The notes under the pieces: model-generated | Told to the model about the DNA's origin: nothing | The model's database searches: none | The model's input: only the letters and a program-made list of their open reading frames with translations | DNA from: an uncultured Acidimicrobiaceae bacterium | Lineage (GTDB): Bacteria > Actinomycetota > Acidimicrobiia > Acidimicrobiales > Ilumatobacteraceae | Assembly: GCA_903919455.1 (NCBI GenBank) | Contig: CAIXIJ010000008.1 | Coordinates: 46,016 to 110,015 of the forward strand | Length of the DNA: 64,000 nt | Direction: 5' to 3' | Shown here: in pieces, positions 42,128-51,510 of the stretch | Numbering within the stretch: the first letter of the stretch is position 1 | Layout of the letters: every line of letters begins with the position of its first letter | Made by a program: the position numbers and the translations under genes

Positions 42128-44830
42128 TCATGTCCGTGCGCTCGCGGCTGGCGCCGACAGCAACTCGCGGCGGAGTGCTGCCAGCTTGGGAGCTGGCTCG
42201 TTCGACGACCATGGCTCGGATGCCAACGCTCGCTCGTAGCTCTCCCACTCCTGTCGCACTCCGCTGAGATCGCCTCTCGACGCGTGGGCTCGCATGCGGA
42301 GAGCGATCAACTCCTCGTGCCCGGGCAGTACGCGCAACCCCTGGCCCGTGGCCCAGAAGACGCCATCGACATCTCCCAGTGCCAACGAGTGATTGGCCAT
42401 CTCGATCGCAGCACCCGTCGCGAGAAGCACCAACGCACTGGTGTGGCCTTCGGCATCGGTCCACAGATACGTCGTGTCGGCGAACGGCATCCCCGACAAC
42501 GCCTCCAGGCCGGGACGCAGCATTGCGACCGCCTCCCAAGGCGGCAAGGAGCGGGAAGCCTTGACCCGAGCCTGGAGCAACTCTGCGTCGGTCACCACTC
42601 GAGGGTGCAAGGGCAACGCCTCCGTCAGCGTTCGGGCGATCCACTCCTCCCCAACCGGTGGCGCAACGGTGCGGCCCATCGCGCGTCGGGCATCGCTCAC
42701 CACATTGGCGAAGGTGGCGTCGCGCACCGACAGGTCCCACAACGCTGCACGCGCCGCCGACCGAGTCGGGCGTTCGCGATGCTGACTCAGCCACACCACC
42801 AACTCGAGCGACTTCGACCGCTCGAACTGAACTGCGCGGCCCGAGCGGTCGACCACCTCCAGTTGGCCAAGCACCTTCACCATCAAGTCCCAACACGGCT
42901 CGGTCGACGCGAGCGGGTCGACCGGCAACGGCAGCGCTGCAGAAGGTGCATCGGCTTCATCGACATCAACATTCGAAACACTCGGTGCCTCCAGCAAGTT
43001 GGCGATGGCATCCAATTCGTCGTCCGCTATCGACACGGGGGTGATCCGAAGCCCGAACGGTTCCAGTACGTGCGCTCCCCCCGCCGCTCGCAGCACGTAG
43101 GGCGCTTGAACCGACCCAACGGCCAGCACACCAAGCCCGCGACCGCCACCGATCGCGCCCAACGTGTCGTCGCCGACGGGCACACCGGACAGCAACAACA
43201 CTGGGTCCCACGAGTCCTCCACCTTGCCGAGCGAACGCAGGGCAAATGTGTTGGTGTTGACGGTGCTCATCACCATGCCGGCCGAAGCCGCCACAGCGGT
43301 GGCCAACGCATCGGAAGGATCGTCGATGCAATCGATGCCAGCCATCGCCAGGGTCATGCCCGTCGCCAGCAACGTCGAGGTCTCCCGGAATGGTGAGACG
43401 ATGAGTGACCCGGCAGCGGTCCGCAGTATCGAGGCAGCCGCCGGCGAGTCCAACCCGAGCACCCCCATCGCCTCGAGGTCCGCATACACCTCACTGCCAT
43501 CTTCGGCGGCACCGAGATGCAGGAGCGCCGGGCAGGGCATGGTCGCAGTTCGTGCGGCATCGGCAAGCTCACCGAGCGTCACGCTGCCGGGCAGCAGCCA
43601 TGCCCCTGTCTCCAGTTGCAGCCTCCACCGCAGGTCGCTTGGCATGGCAGTTCCGCGTAGGAACAACCGCACGTCGCCGTGGCTGCTGATGGTGGCCATC
43701 AACACTGCCGCACCCTGCGCGGCGATGTCTCGGGCGACCGCTCGCAACACCACGTCGAGTCGGACCAGTTGCTCCTCTGCGCCGATGGCGCGCACGCACA
43801 GCTCAGTTCGGATCTGCTCGAACGACGGCACCGCGGCTCTGGTGCCGAGCGACGCACCGCGCCATCCGCTGCGACGACGCGCATCGAGGATGCGTACCGC
43901 TCCACCGGCGAGCATGGCTGCTCCGGAAAGGCCGAGTATGACCATCGCGGTGTGGTCGTTGCTAGGGCCCGGGGCCGACAGCACCGCAACGGTCGGCGTC
44001 GGAACTGTCGGCGCAGCATCGCTCGGCACCGCAGCAGTGGGAGCGGCAATGCCGGGCGCCGGGGCCGCAACGGTGGACGGCACCGGCGCAACCGTTGCCG
44101 GCGGAGGCGTAGCGGTCGGCAATGTCGACGCTGGCGCGGCACTGGTCGGCGCTGAAGTCACCGGCACCGTGGCAACCGGTACCGTGGCAACCGGCGCCGT
44201 GGCAACCGGTCGAGTAGTCGCTGCGGGCGTCTCGAAACGCACCACCTCCCCGGGTAGCAGCAGCGTGGCATCGCGGTGGCCCAGCCGAGCGCTGTTGCGC
44301 TGGACGAGTCGCAGCGTCAGTGCGTGCACGTCGGCCATCGACACCGTCGCGCCGGCCTCCGAGAGGTGGTCCTGCGCGATCCGCCAGTACGAGTCGCCGG
44401 GCGCCACTACGTGCTCGTGCGGCGCCGCGCCAGCTACGCCATGCACGGCCCCTATGCCACCCATCAACGCAGTTGCCGACACCGATGAGATCGCGATGAA
44501 GCGCACCAGCCCCCGAACCCACCACGCCGGTCCGTCGGCGCGATCGACAGCGGGTAACGCCGATGGCTCGCGGCGATGTAGCCAGACGCGCCCGAACTCC
44601 GCGATGGCGGTGATGGCGAACCACGACCACAGCAGCACGAAGATGCAGGCGCCGAGACGCACCACGAAATCGGTGTCGACGCGCCGCGACGACATCGCTA
44701 TCCGCCACTGGTGCCACGACGGCACCGGCAGTCCGATCGTTCGCGCCACCATCACGGGAACGCCGATCAGCACAGCCAGGAGGCCCAGCAAGGCCAACAC
44801 TCGCAACACGGTTCGTTGGGCCGAACGCAT
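42128..44830 (-). CDS. BTAD/LysM membrane protein of the Tad pilus locus
   Basis: 900 residues from the ATG at 44830 (AAGGA upstream). Three N-terminal membrane helices (about 8-30, 55-77, 105-125), a LysM-like domain ('HVVAPGDSYWRIAQDHL', about 140-200), a Pro/Thr/Ala-rich linker with short VATVPVAT repeats, a fourth helix ('AMVILGLSGAAMLAGGAV'), and a C-terminal winged helix plus BTAD tetratricopeptide-like half (about 650-900). Such proteins lie at the ends of actinobacterial tad loci and may link the cell wall to pilus regulation. It is the last gene of the operon. Confidence 0.85.
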   Translation of the reverse strand: MRSAQRTVLRVLALLGLLAVLIGVPVMVARTIGLPVPSWHQWRIAMSSRRVDTDFVVRLGACIFVLLWSWFAITAIAEFGRVWLHRREPSALPAVDRADGPAWWVRGLVRFIAISSVSATALMGGIGAVHGVAGAAPHEHVVAPGDSYWRIAQDHLSEAGATVSMADVHALTLRLVQRNSARLGHRDATLLLPGEVVRFETPAATTRPVATAPVATVPVATVPVTSAPTSAAPASTLPTATPPPATVAPVPSTVAAPAPGIAAPTAAVPSDAAPTVPTPTVAVLSAPGPSNDHTAMVILGLSGAAMLAGGAVRILDARRRSGWRGASLGTRAAVPSFEQIRTELCVRAIGAEEQLVRLDVVLRAVARDIAAQGAAVLMATISSHGDVRLFLRGTAMPSDLRWRLQLETGAWLLPGSVTLGELADAARTATMPCPALLHLGAAEDGSEVYADLEAMGVLGLDSPAAASILRTAAGSLIVSPFRETSTLLATGMTLAMAGIDCIDDPSDALATAVAASAGMVMSTVNTNTFALRSLGKVEDSWDPVLLLSGVPVGDDTLGAIGGGRGLGVLAVGSVQAPYVLRAAGGAHVLEPFGLRITPVSIADDELDAIANLLEAPSVSNVDVDEADAPSAALPLPVDPLASTEPCWDLMVKVLGQLEVVDRSGRAVQFERSKSLELVVWLSQHRERPTRSAARAALWDLSVRDATFANVVSDARRAMGRTVAPPVGEEWIARTLTEALPLHPRVVTDAELLQARVKASRSLPPWEAVAMLRPGLEALSGMPFADTTYLWTDAEGHTSALVLLATGAAIEMANHSLALGDVDGVFWATGQGLRVLPGHEELIALRMRAHASRGDLSGVRQEWESYERALASEPWSSNEPAPKLAALRRELLSAPAASART

Positions 44831-44861
44831 GACCCTTCCTTTCACTTCGAAGAGCCGGAGG

Positions 44862-45254
44862 TCATCCGGAGAACACGAGCCGCGCCTCGCCGGAGGCGCG
44901 TACGGTGAGTTGGGACTGGCCACTGAGGGCAAGGAAGATGGCGGAGCGGCGCTCCACGATGGTGACCCGCACACGATCAGCGCGAACGATCACCGACACG
45001 TCGGTTGCCGGTATGCCCGACCGTGTCGTGTAGGCAAAAGCTGCGCGACGAGCTGCAACAGGGTCGAGTGGATCCACCGGGGTGGCCGTGCTCACTGCGG
45101 CTCGTGCGGCAGCTTCCGCCACGTTGGAAGCGTGACGACGCGCCGACATCGCTCTTCCGCCGTCCACCACCATGGCCGCACCGAGCAGCGTGATGAGCAC
45201 GAGCATCATCAGCACCACCGCCACCTCGCCTCGATCGCTCCGCTCGCGTCTCAT
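44862..45254 (-). CDS. TadG/TadE-like pseudopilin (Tad domain)
   Basis: 130 residues from the ATG at 45254. 'RGEVAVVLMMLVLITLLGAAMVVDGGRAMSARRHASNVAEAAA' gives the N-terminal helix and the Tad 'DGG' motif typical of TadG-like minor pilins. The start overlaps the preceding stop by 3 nt, so it is co-translated. Confidence 0.8.
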   Translation of the reverse strand: MRRERSDRGEVAVVLMMLVLITLLGAAMVVDGGRAMSARRHASNVAEAAARAAVSTATPVDPLDPVAARRAAFAYTTRSGIPATDVSVIVRADRVRVTIVERRSAIFLALSGQSQLTVRASGEARLVFSG

Positions 45255-45679
45255 CGCTGATACCTGTCGACCGGCTGGGTGTCGCGCATGATGACGGTGC
45301 GGGCGCCCGACATCCACACGCCGGCGAGTTCGCGGTTGGCCAAGGTGCACGACACCGACACGGTGACCGAACCGCCTTGCCACGTGCCGAGTTCGGAGGG
45401 CACCCACCGCATGACAGTTCGAGCACCACCGCTGCAATGAGCGCGGAGCGGCGAGGCAGCGACCGACAACGAGGCCGCCGATTCGGCCTCGCCAGGGGTG
45501 GCTGCCATCGATGCGGCGCGGGCCGCCGACTGTGCCGCATTACCGACCTCCACCCCGGTGGCGTGGAGGCGACCGAGGAAACCCACGAACAGCACCGCCA
45601 CCATGCAGAACACAAGCAGATACATCATCTCAACGGGTGTGGCGATGCCAGCGTCGGCATGGTCGGACGACGAATTCAT
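45251..45679 (-). CDS. TadE-like minor pilin 2
   Basis: 142 residues from the ATG at 45679, which is preceded by AAGGAGG. After a short polar leader comes the hydrophobic 'VEMMYLLVFCMVAVLFVGFLGRLHATGVEVGNAAQSAARAAS' with the Glu typical of TadE-like pseudopilins. The rest is a Cys-containing soluble domain ('VSVSCTLANREL'). Confidence 0.78.
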   Translation of the reverse strand: MNSSSDHADAGIATPVEMMYLLVFCMVAVLFVGFLGRLHATGVEVGNAAQSAARAASMAATPGEAESAASLSVAASPLRAHCSGGARTVMRWVPSELGTWQGGSVTVSVSCTLANRELAGVWMSGARTVIMRDTQPVDRYQR

Positions 45680-45680
45680 G

Positions 45681-46058
45681 TCACCCCTCCTTCGGTGTAC
45701 GGGCCGAGACCGATGTGTCGAGGCCGACCGCTGCACCGAGCACGCCCGGTGTACGACCAGCAACGGTGACCACCACCTCAGACCCCTCGACACGGCACGT
45801 GACGTTGAGGTTGCTCGCCCACTTCGAGCCATGGGCCACTACAAACTGCCGGGCCGCGGCCACGCCGTCGGGGCACGCGCGGTCATACCCGGCCGCCACG
45901 CGCGCCCCTTCAGACGCTGCTTCGTCGAACACATTTCGGGCATGCCAGAAGGCAACCGATTCGAAGACGAGCAGCATCGACAACAGCACCGCCATCGCGC
46001 CGAACAGCATCTGTACCGACACGTCGACAGCGCCACGGTCGCGGCAGGTGTGTTTCAC
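45681..46058 (-). CDS. TadE-like minor pilin 1
   Basis: 125 residues. 'RGAVDVSVQMLFGAMAVLLSMLLVFESVAFWHARNVFDEAASEGARVAA' is a TadE-type N-terminal helix with the downstream helix; two cysteines ('RACPDG', 'NVTCRVEG') may pair. Its ATG overlaps the stop of the small pilin-like gene. Confidence 0.78.
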   Translation of the reverse strand: MKHTCRDRGAVDVSVQMLFGAMAVLLSMLLVFESVAFWHARNVFDEAASEGARVAAGYDRACPDGVAAARQFVVAHGSKWASNLNVTCRVEGSEVVVTVAGRTPGVLGAAVGLDTSVSARTPKEG

Positions 46059-46279
46059 GGGTTCGGCACCTTCGCCTTCGCCGCGTTGAACTTGGCGGTG
46101 AAGAAGGCCGTGGCCAACAACGCCACCGTCACGCCAACTGCCAACCAGATCATCTTGGTGACGGCTTCGTCCACCCCGCTCTCATCGGCGCGGTGTTCCC
46201 AAGTAGTCACGGCCTTGGTGCGCCATTCGGCGAACGTCACCTGCAACCACACTGCGAGCGGGAGCAATTGCTCGTTCAT
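46055..46279 (-). CDS. Small membrane protein, probable Flp-type pilin
   Basis: 74 residues: a polar N-terminal 40 residues and one membrane helix ('MIWLAVGVTVALLATAFFTA', about 43-62), then a short basic tail. The size and position between tadC and tadE suit a Flp pilin, but the classical Gly/Glu processing motif is not evident. AAGGAG is 7 nt from the ATG. Confidence 0.6.
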   Translation of the reverse strand: MNEQLLPLAVWLQVTFAEWRTKAVTTWEHRADESGVDEAVTKMIWLAVGVTVALLATAFFTAKFNAAKAKVPNP

Positions 46280-46335
46280 CTCGTTCTCCTTTTCTCATTT
46301 GCTGTTGATCGGAGGTGCCGCGGACGCGGCACCAC

Positions 46336-47211
46336 TCACCCACCGAAGGCTTCGCTGATGCGCTGCGCCAACGGGTATGCGAGGAAGACAACCGTCGCCA
46401 CCACGAACCCAACGGTGGGACCCGAGAGATTGGCGTTGGCCTTGTCGGCGTCGCGTTCGAGATCATCGAGCGCCTTCGCGCGCATGCCCGCTGCCAGAGC
46501 AGCCACCGTCTCGCCGATCGAGACGCCCTGGGTGCCTTGCCGTTCCACCGAGACGGCGAACTCTGCCAACTCGCGCAGCCCATGTCGGCGAGCGAATTCC
46601 TCGAGCGCATCCCACACCGCGACACCACGCTGCGGCGCGGTGAGCATCTGGTGACGCAACGACTCAAACGCATCACCGCCGCCCACATCGAGGGCGAATC
46701 GAATGGCCTCCTCCACGCTCTGGTCGGTGGTGAGGCCCACGGCAACAAGTTGCACGAAGTCGTTCGCTGCCTGACGCAGTGCTCGCTGGGCCCGTTGCAC
46801 ACGCTCGGCCACCGAATGGAACGACGTCCATCCAGCCATCGCCGCCACCACAACCGACGCCGCGGGCGACCACATTCCGATGGACACGGCGCCCATGCTG
46901 GCGAGCGCTGCCATGGCGAGCAGGGTGCCGAGGAAGAACGCTGCCACAGAGAGCAGCACGCGCGACACCACATCGCCCGCGCTCTTCCCAACGAGTTCGA
47001 GCCCAGAGCCAAAGTGGTCGTCAACCCATCGGCTCGGCTTGCCTGCGGTGAACCCCTCGTGCCAAGCCCTGGCATCGGACGCCGAGCGCCCATACATGCT
47101 GTCTCTAGCGATGCTGATGGAGGCCGGAGCGCGACGAAGAGCCCGGCGGAAACACCATGCGGAGGCTCCACAGAGGACGGCCACCATCGCCGCAACCGGG
47201 AGGTCGGTCAT
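46336..47211 (-). CDS. tadC: TadC pilus assembly membrane protein
   Basis: 291 residues from the ATG at 47211. It has the T2SS-F domain ('RALRQAANDFVQLVAVGLTTDQSVEEAIRFAL', about 140-172) and three or more membrane helices, one at the extreme C-terminus ('VGFVVATVVFLAYPLAQRI'). With TadB it forms the inner-membrane platform. The ATG overlaps the TadB stop. Confidence 0.85.
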   Translation of the reverse strand: MTDLPVAAMVAVLCGASAWCFRRALRRAPASISIARDSMYGRSASDARAWHEGFTAGKPSRWVDDHFGSGLELVGKSAGDVVSRVLLSVAAFFLGTLLAMAALASMGAVSIGMWSPAASVVVAAMAGWTSFHSVAERVQRAQRALRQAANDFVQLVAVGLTTDQSVEEAIRFALDVGGGDAFESLRHQMLTAPQRGVAVWDALEEFARRHGLRELAEFAVSVERQGTQGVSIGETVAALAAGMRAKALDDLERDADKANANLSGPTVGFVVATVVFLAYPLAQRISEAFGG

Positions 47212-48083
47212 TGCGTCACCCCCGCAGTACGATCGATTCGAAATCGGCGTGGCATTTCGTAGCGGCACAGCGATCTCAGCCAGAGCACGCACCCAACCCA
47301 CATTCCGATCGGTAGCAGCAAGACCAGTTGCCCGACTGGTGTGTCATACGGCTGAAGGAGATCGCCGGCTGCGAAACGCAGGTAGGCCACCAACACAGCC
47401 CCGATCACCACCAGACGCTTCATCGAGCCGTGGTACACCGCTCGGGTGCGATCGATCCGCTCTCGGGCGGTCACCTCGTCGCGTGCGGCAGCGGCAAGTG
47501 CCTGCACCGTGCCATGCAGTCGTCCGGCGCCCGCCGTTCCTCCCACCACGAGACAGATGGCCGCGATGGCCGCATCCGCAGTCGGGTGGGCGAGGTCGTC
47601 GGCCAGGTCGGCCAACGCATCCTCGGTTCGGAACCCCTGTCTGCGGCGCTGCACGAAGCGATGCATCGACGCAGCCACTGCGTCGGGGGGACGCAACGCC
47701 ACTTGCTCCAGCGCGTCCTCAGCACCAATGGATGACCCCCGCAGGGTGTCGCGTAGATCCTCCAACCACTTCGCGATGCCTTCCAGCCGGCGACGTTCTT
47801 CATCGGCTCTGTCGTCGCGCAGCAGGCGACCCCAGAACACGACCAACAGCCCGGCGATGACACCAAGCACCAACCACCTCGATGCCAACAGCACCACAAT
47901 CCCGGCGACGATTCCTGCAACCAGGCGTTGCCGCGGGATACCAGCCAAGGCTGATGGAGTGGATGCGCTTGCCGCCTTCGTTGGGCTTGCAGGACGCGAG
48001 GAATGTGCCACCGCAGCTGCAGCTCCGACGAGCACGAGGCACACCAGGAGGGCCACGACCTCCGGTGTCCATGGCGCGCTCAC
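47208..48083 (-). CDS. tadB: TadB pilus assembly membrane protein
   Basis: 291 residues from a GTG overlapping the TadA stop (GTGA). Membrane helices lie near residues 8-25, 55-90, 225-245 and 258-275, around the T2SS-F domain 'WLEDLRDTLRGSSIGAEDALEQVA'. It is the partner of TadC. Confidence 0.85.
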   Translation of the reverse strand: MSAPWTPEVVALLVCLVLVGAAAAVAHSSRPASPTKAASASTPSALAGIPRQRLVAGIVAGIVVLLASRWLVLGVIAGLLVVFWGRLLRDDRADEERRRLEGIAKWLEDLRDTLRGSSIGAEDALEQVALRPPDAVAASMHRFVQRRRQGFRTEDALADLADDLAHPTADAAIAAICLVVGGTAGAGRLHGTVQALAAAARDEVTARERIDRTRAVYHGSMKRLVVIGAVLVAYLRFAAGDLLQPYDTPVGQLVLLLPIGMWVGCVLWLRSLCRYEMPRRFRIDRTAGVTQ

Positions 48084-49426
48084 GACCGCACCGCCAGTAG
48101 CTCGGCGGCTCGTAGCGGACGATGCGTGTCGACGGCTGAATGCCACCACGAGGTGGAGAACGCTGGGTCGGCTGCGGTGAGCCGCTCGGCCATCCAACGC
48201 TGCGGCTCACTGGCAGGTCGGGCCCGACCATCCGGTGCACCCGCCTTCGGCGCAAGCACGCGATGCACCACGAAGCGCGCGCCGTCCTCCTCCACAGATG
48301 GCGCCACGATCTCGATGACCGCGCGGCCGTGGCGGTTGTCGCCGTTCACGTGCACCATCAGGTCGACGCTGCGATACACCTGCCAACGAGCGAGCCGCAG
48401 CTCCACGCCGCTGTGGTGAGCGATCAGTTCGGCCAGTCGTTCCAGACCGTCCTTGGCAGATCCGCCGTGCACGGTTGCCATCGCCCCTTGTCCAATCGAC
48501 ATCGCCTGCACCAGGGCAACGCCTTCCGAGCCACGAATCTCCCCCACGACGATCCAGTCGGCACGTGTGCGCAGCGCCGGCACCAACATGTCGTGGCACG
48601 AGATTCCGACACCGTCGCTGGTGCTCGGCACGCGGGCTTGATAGGCGTGCACGAACCGGTGGGTGCCCATGGATGCGAGGTTGAGTTCGAAGTCGGACTC
48701 CACCGTCACGATCACGTCGTCCTCGTCCACCTCATGCAGCAGGGAGCGCAGCAGCGTCGTCTTGCCCGAACCCATGCGTCCGCAGACCACGAGATTCATG
48801 TGCGCTCGCACGGCCGCGCGCAGCAACGCCAGCGCGGCGTCGTCGATCATCCCCCGCTCGGCAAGATCGTCGAGGTCGAGGCCGAACACTGCAGCACGGC
48901 GCACCGTGATGAGGGGTCGCTGCACCACGTCGAAACCCTCGCCGTGGAAACGCACTCCGGGTTCGAGCTCGAGATCCACAAATGGGTTCTCGCGGTTGAA
49001 GGGTCGTCGACGCGCAACGGCCGTGTCGTAGATGATCCGTTCCAAGTCTCGGTCGCGTCGCACGAGCGGGGCGAGCAACTGCTGCGACCCGTCGCTGCGT
49101 TCCACGCGCACCGGGTCGGCGCCGAACACCAGCACGTCCGTCACCTGAGGGTCGCGCAGCACGGTGAGCAAGCGCGGCAGCCCGAACATCTCGGACACCA
49201 CTAGATCCACCAAGGCGCTGTGCTCTTCGGCATCGAGCGGAGTCAGCCGGGCGTTCATCCGCTGGCGTTCCAGCTCGGGCACCACGACGCGCTCCAACAC
49301 GTCGCGCGTGGCGATCTCGCGCCGTTCTCGATCCGCAGACGATTCGTCCCGCTGCGGTACCGGGAAACGGTCGCCCCACTGTCGGCGCACATCGGTGACG
49401 ATGAGGTCGAGTTCCTCGTCGGTCAT
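48080..49426 (-). CDS. tadA: TadA/CpaF secretion ATPase
   Basis: 448 residues. Walker A is 'CGRMGSGKTTLLRSLL' (about 220), the Asp box region follows in 'VIVTVESDFEL', Walker B is 'ADWIVVGEIRGSEGV', and the His box is 'GAMATVHGGSAKDGLERL'. It powers pilus assembly by ATP hydrolysis as a hexamer. A stop overlap links it to tadZ. Confidence 0.93.
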   Translation of the reverse strand: MTDEELDLIVTDVRRQWGDRFPVPQRDESSADRERREIATRDVLERVVVPELERQRMNARLTPLDAEEHSALVDLVVSEMFGLPRLLTVLRDPQVTDVLVFGADPVRVERSDGSQQLLAPLVRRDRDLERIIYDTAVARRRPFNRENPFVDLELEPGVRFHGEGFDVVQRPLITVRRAAVFGLDLDDLAERGMIDDAALALLRAAVRAHMNLVVCGRMGSGKTTLLRSLLHEVDEDDVIVTVESDFELNLASMGTHRFVHAYQARVPSTSDGVGISCHDMLVPALRTRADWIVVGEIRGSEGVALVQAMSIGQGAMATVHGGSAKDGLERLAELIAHHSGVELRLARWQVYRSVDLMVHVNGDNRHGRAVIEIVAPSVEEDGARFVVHRVLAPKAGAPDGRARPASEPQRWMAERLTAADPAFSTSWWHSAVDTHRPLRAAELLAVRS

Positions 49427-50172
49427 GCCGCCACCTCCTCATGCTGCGGAATCGACGCGGCCAGGCGAGCCGCCGCGGCGAAGAGCCCACTCCGGCGATG
49501 TCGGCGATCCGACGCTCCTACGCCTCGATGCACCCCATCCACAGCGGTGGGGTCCCATGGCAGCCACGCGCCGAACTGCTCGCCCAGTTCGCGTTCCAAC
49601 GCATCGCGCCCGAACGCGACACCTGCCGGCGCGTCCACGGCAGCAACGCGCACCGGCTTGGCCTCCAACCCTCTGTCCATCGGCGACACCCGGCCACTCG
49701 CGCGCAGCCACTCCACCGATGCCACCGCGGCACTCACCTCCGGTGAGACGACCAGCACGATCGCGTCTGCTATCTCCAACAGCGGCCAGGCAGGGGTGGC
49801 CGCGCGAAGACGTCCCACGTCCACCACTACCGAACCCGCAAGCTCACGCAATGCCGCCTGCCATGGCCAACGCGGCGCATGGCACGCGTAGGCGCGGAAC
49901 GGGTCGGCGGGAGCAGCGACCACGCGGAGCTGACCAATGGGATGTGCGACTGCGGCAAAGGCCGAGGCGGAATCGAGTTGGTCGACGGGAAACGCGATGC
50001 GCTCGAGGCCACCGATTGCCGATGGCTCGAAGTGGATACGGCCAGCCAACACACCACCTGCTGGGTCAGCCTCCACCAGCCACGTCAGATCCCGTTCGGC
50101 GAACGAGGCCGCCAGCAACAGCGCTGTAGTGGTGGTGCCCACCCCGCGCCACGAAGTAACCGCCACGATCAC
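49423..50172 (-). CDS. tadZ: TadZ/CpaE-like MinD-ParA protein
   Basis: 249 residues. The deviant Walker A is 'SWRGVGTTTTALLLA' (residues 7-21), in which the usual GKT/GKS lysine is Thr, so ATP hydrolysis may be weak or absent. 'GSVVVDVGRL' is the Walker B-like strand. TadZ proteins place the pilus machine at the cell pole. Confidence 0.8.
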   Translation of the reverse strand: MIVAVTSWRGVGTTTTALLLAASFAERDLTWLVEADPAGGVLAGRIHFEPSAIGGLERIAFPVDQLDSASAFAAVAHPIGQLRVVAAPADPFRAYACHAPRWPWQAALRELAGSVVVDVGRLRAATPAWPLLEIADAIVLVVSPEVSAAVASVEWLRASGRVSPMDRGLEAKPVRVAAVDAPAGVAFGRDALERELGEQFGAWLPWDPTAVDGVHRGVGASDRRHRRSGLFAAAARLAASIPQHEEVAA

Positions 50173-50768
50173 GACCCGCCACCTCCAGTCGCTGCGTCGC
50201 CCACGAGCACCAGTTGCTCGGCCGCACCGAGGCGGGCCACAGCGACCGATGCCACTTTCGGCACGGCGAGGGTGAGCATCGTGGTGCCGTCCGGCGTGGC
50301 GACGGCGTCGAGCACGCGGATGGCAATCGGCTCGAACGGGTCGGCCACATCCATCGCGGCCGCAACCGCGGTGTCGCCGCGCGCGAGGTCGTCGGGAAAG
50401 CGGCCAGCCTTCAGCACCACACCGACGCGCTGTTCACCTGTGACGAGCACGGGCGTGGTGCGCCACATGCCGGACTGCATCAACACGCCGACCTTGAGGT
50501 CGATGGCCGCCACCTTGCCCACCGCGTTCTGCGCGTCGGCCGCCGTCAGTAGACCGACCACGCTGCTGTCGTGGGCGACGGCCACGAGAACCAGATCCTC
50601 AGCGGCGATCACGTCGCCCGCCGGCACGTCGACGGCGACTTGCACCACCTGCACGCGATCGGCGGCTCGAGACAGCGCCCAGGCCACCAGCACACCTGCC
50701 AGCACGATCAGCGCGCCGCCCAAGGCCAGCCACTGGGTTCGCGGTCGCATACCGATGTTCGCCTTCAT
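50169..50768 (-). CDS. cpaB: CpaB/RcpC SAF-domain pilus protein
   Basis: 199 residues from the ATG at 50768. One N-terminal membrane helix ('WLALGGALIVLAGVLVAWAL', about 13-32), then a SAF domain ('AVDVPAGDVIAAEDLVLVAVA') and a second small beta domain. The ATG overlaps the upstream peptidase stop and its own stop overlaps the TadZ ATG. Confidence 0.82.
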   Translation of the reverse strand: MKANIGMRPRTQWLALGGALIVLAGVLVAWALSRAADRVQVVQVAVDVPAGDVIAAEDLVLVAVAHDSSVVGLLTAADAQNAVGKVAAIDLKVGVLMQSGMWRTTPVLVTGEQRVGVVLKAGRFPDDLARGDTAVAAAMDVADPFEPIAIRVLDAVATPDGTTMLTLAVPKVASVAVARLGAAEQLVLVGDAATGGGGS

Positions 50769-51361
50769 GTCCACCACCCTGCTGATGACGTGGCGATCGA
50801 GATCGACCAGCCGAACCACAACGACGGCCCGAGCGCCAGGCTCGACCGGCAAGACCACGCCCCGTACGTCGACGCAGCAAGCGCCGCCACCGCCACGGCG
50901 ATCGGCGCCGCGGCGAACGACAACCACCCACAGCTCGCGCCGACGATGGCGGCCATCTTCACGTCGCCCATTCCAACGCCACGGCGCAGGTGCACCGCCA
51001 TCAAGGCGCCACCACCCGTCAGGGCCCCGAGGCCGACCAACAGGAGATGGTGGGCATTCAGCGCCGGCACGGCTCCCGCCACCGTCACCATCGCTGCGAG
51101 CGTGAGCAGGCGGTTGGGAATTCGACGCTCGTGGTGGTCCACCAGCGCCGCCGCCACGAGCAGCACGCCCACGACCGACACAGCGAACCGGACCGACCAG
51201 GGGGCCGGCACGGCGGTTCCCACCGCCACACTCGTCGTCGCCGCCGCCAGTGCCGCCCGACGGGTCGTTTTGGTGGCGAAGTTCCATGCGTCCCGCATGC
51301 GGATCGTCGTGGTGGGTGTGGCTGGCGCGAACCGAACCACGCTGACAGCACTCATGGCCAT
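50765..51361 (-). CDS. tadV: Prepilin peptidase (TadV/CpaA type)
   Basis: 198 residues from the ATG at 51361 (GGGAG 6 nt upstream); 51355 is an alternative. The two aspartates of the aspartyl protease are in 'VDHHERRIPNRLL' and 'GVGMGDVKMA'. There is no N-terminal methylase domain, as in other Tad peptidases. It cuts the pilin leaders and is the first gene of the operon. Confidence 0.88.
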   Translation of the reverse strand: MAMSAVSVVRFAPATPTTTIRMRDAWNFATKTTRRAALAAATTSVAVGTAVPAPWSVRFAVSVVGVLLVAAALVDHHERRIPNRLLTLAAMVTVAGAVPALNAHHLLLVGLGALTGGGALMAVHLRRGVGMGDVKMAAIVGASCGWLSFAAAPIAVAVAALAASTYGAWSCRSSLALGPSLWFGWSISIATSSAGWWT

Positions 51362-51510
51362 CACACTCCCTCTACACGCTGAACGTAGTCGCAGCTTCGC
51401 TCTCCGTGAAGGGCCGAAAGTCCCTTGTCGATGATCCATCACCGCTACTGGGCACAGCGGCCGATCTTGATCGGCAAACAAATCGACCCATTGCACGGCA
51501 AAATGGTGAG

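Noticed and set aside
43164..45260. 698-codon open frame antisense to the BTAD/LysM gene and minor pilin
   Set aside because: Ser/Ala/Thr-rich shadow; the minus-strand genes have ribosome binding sites and domains.
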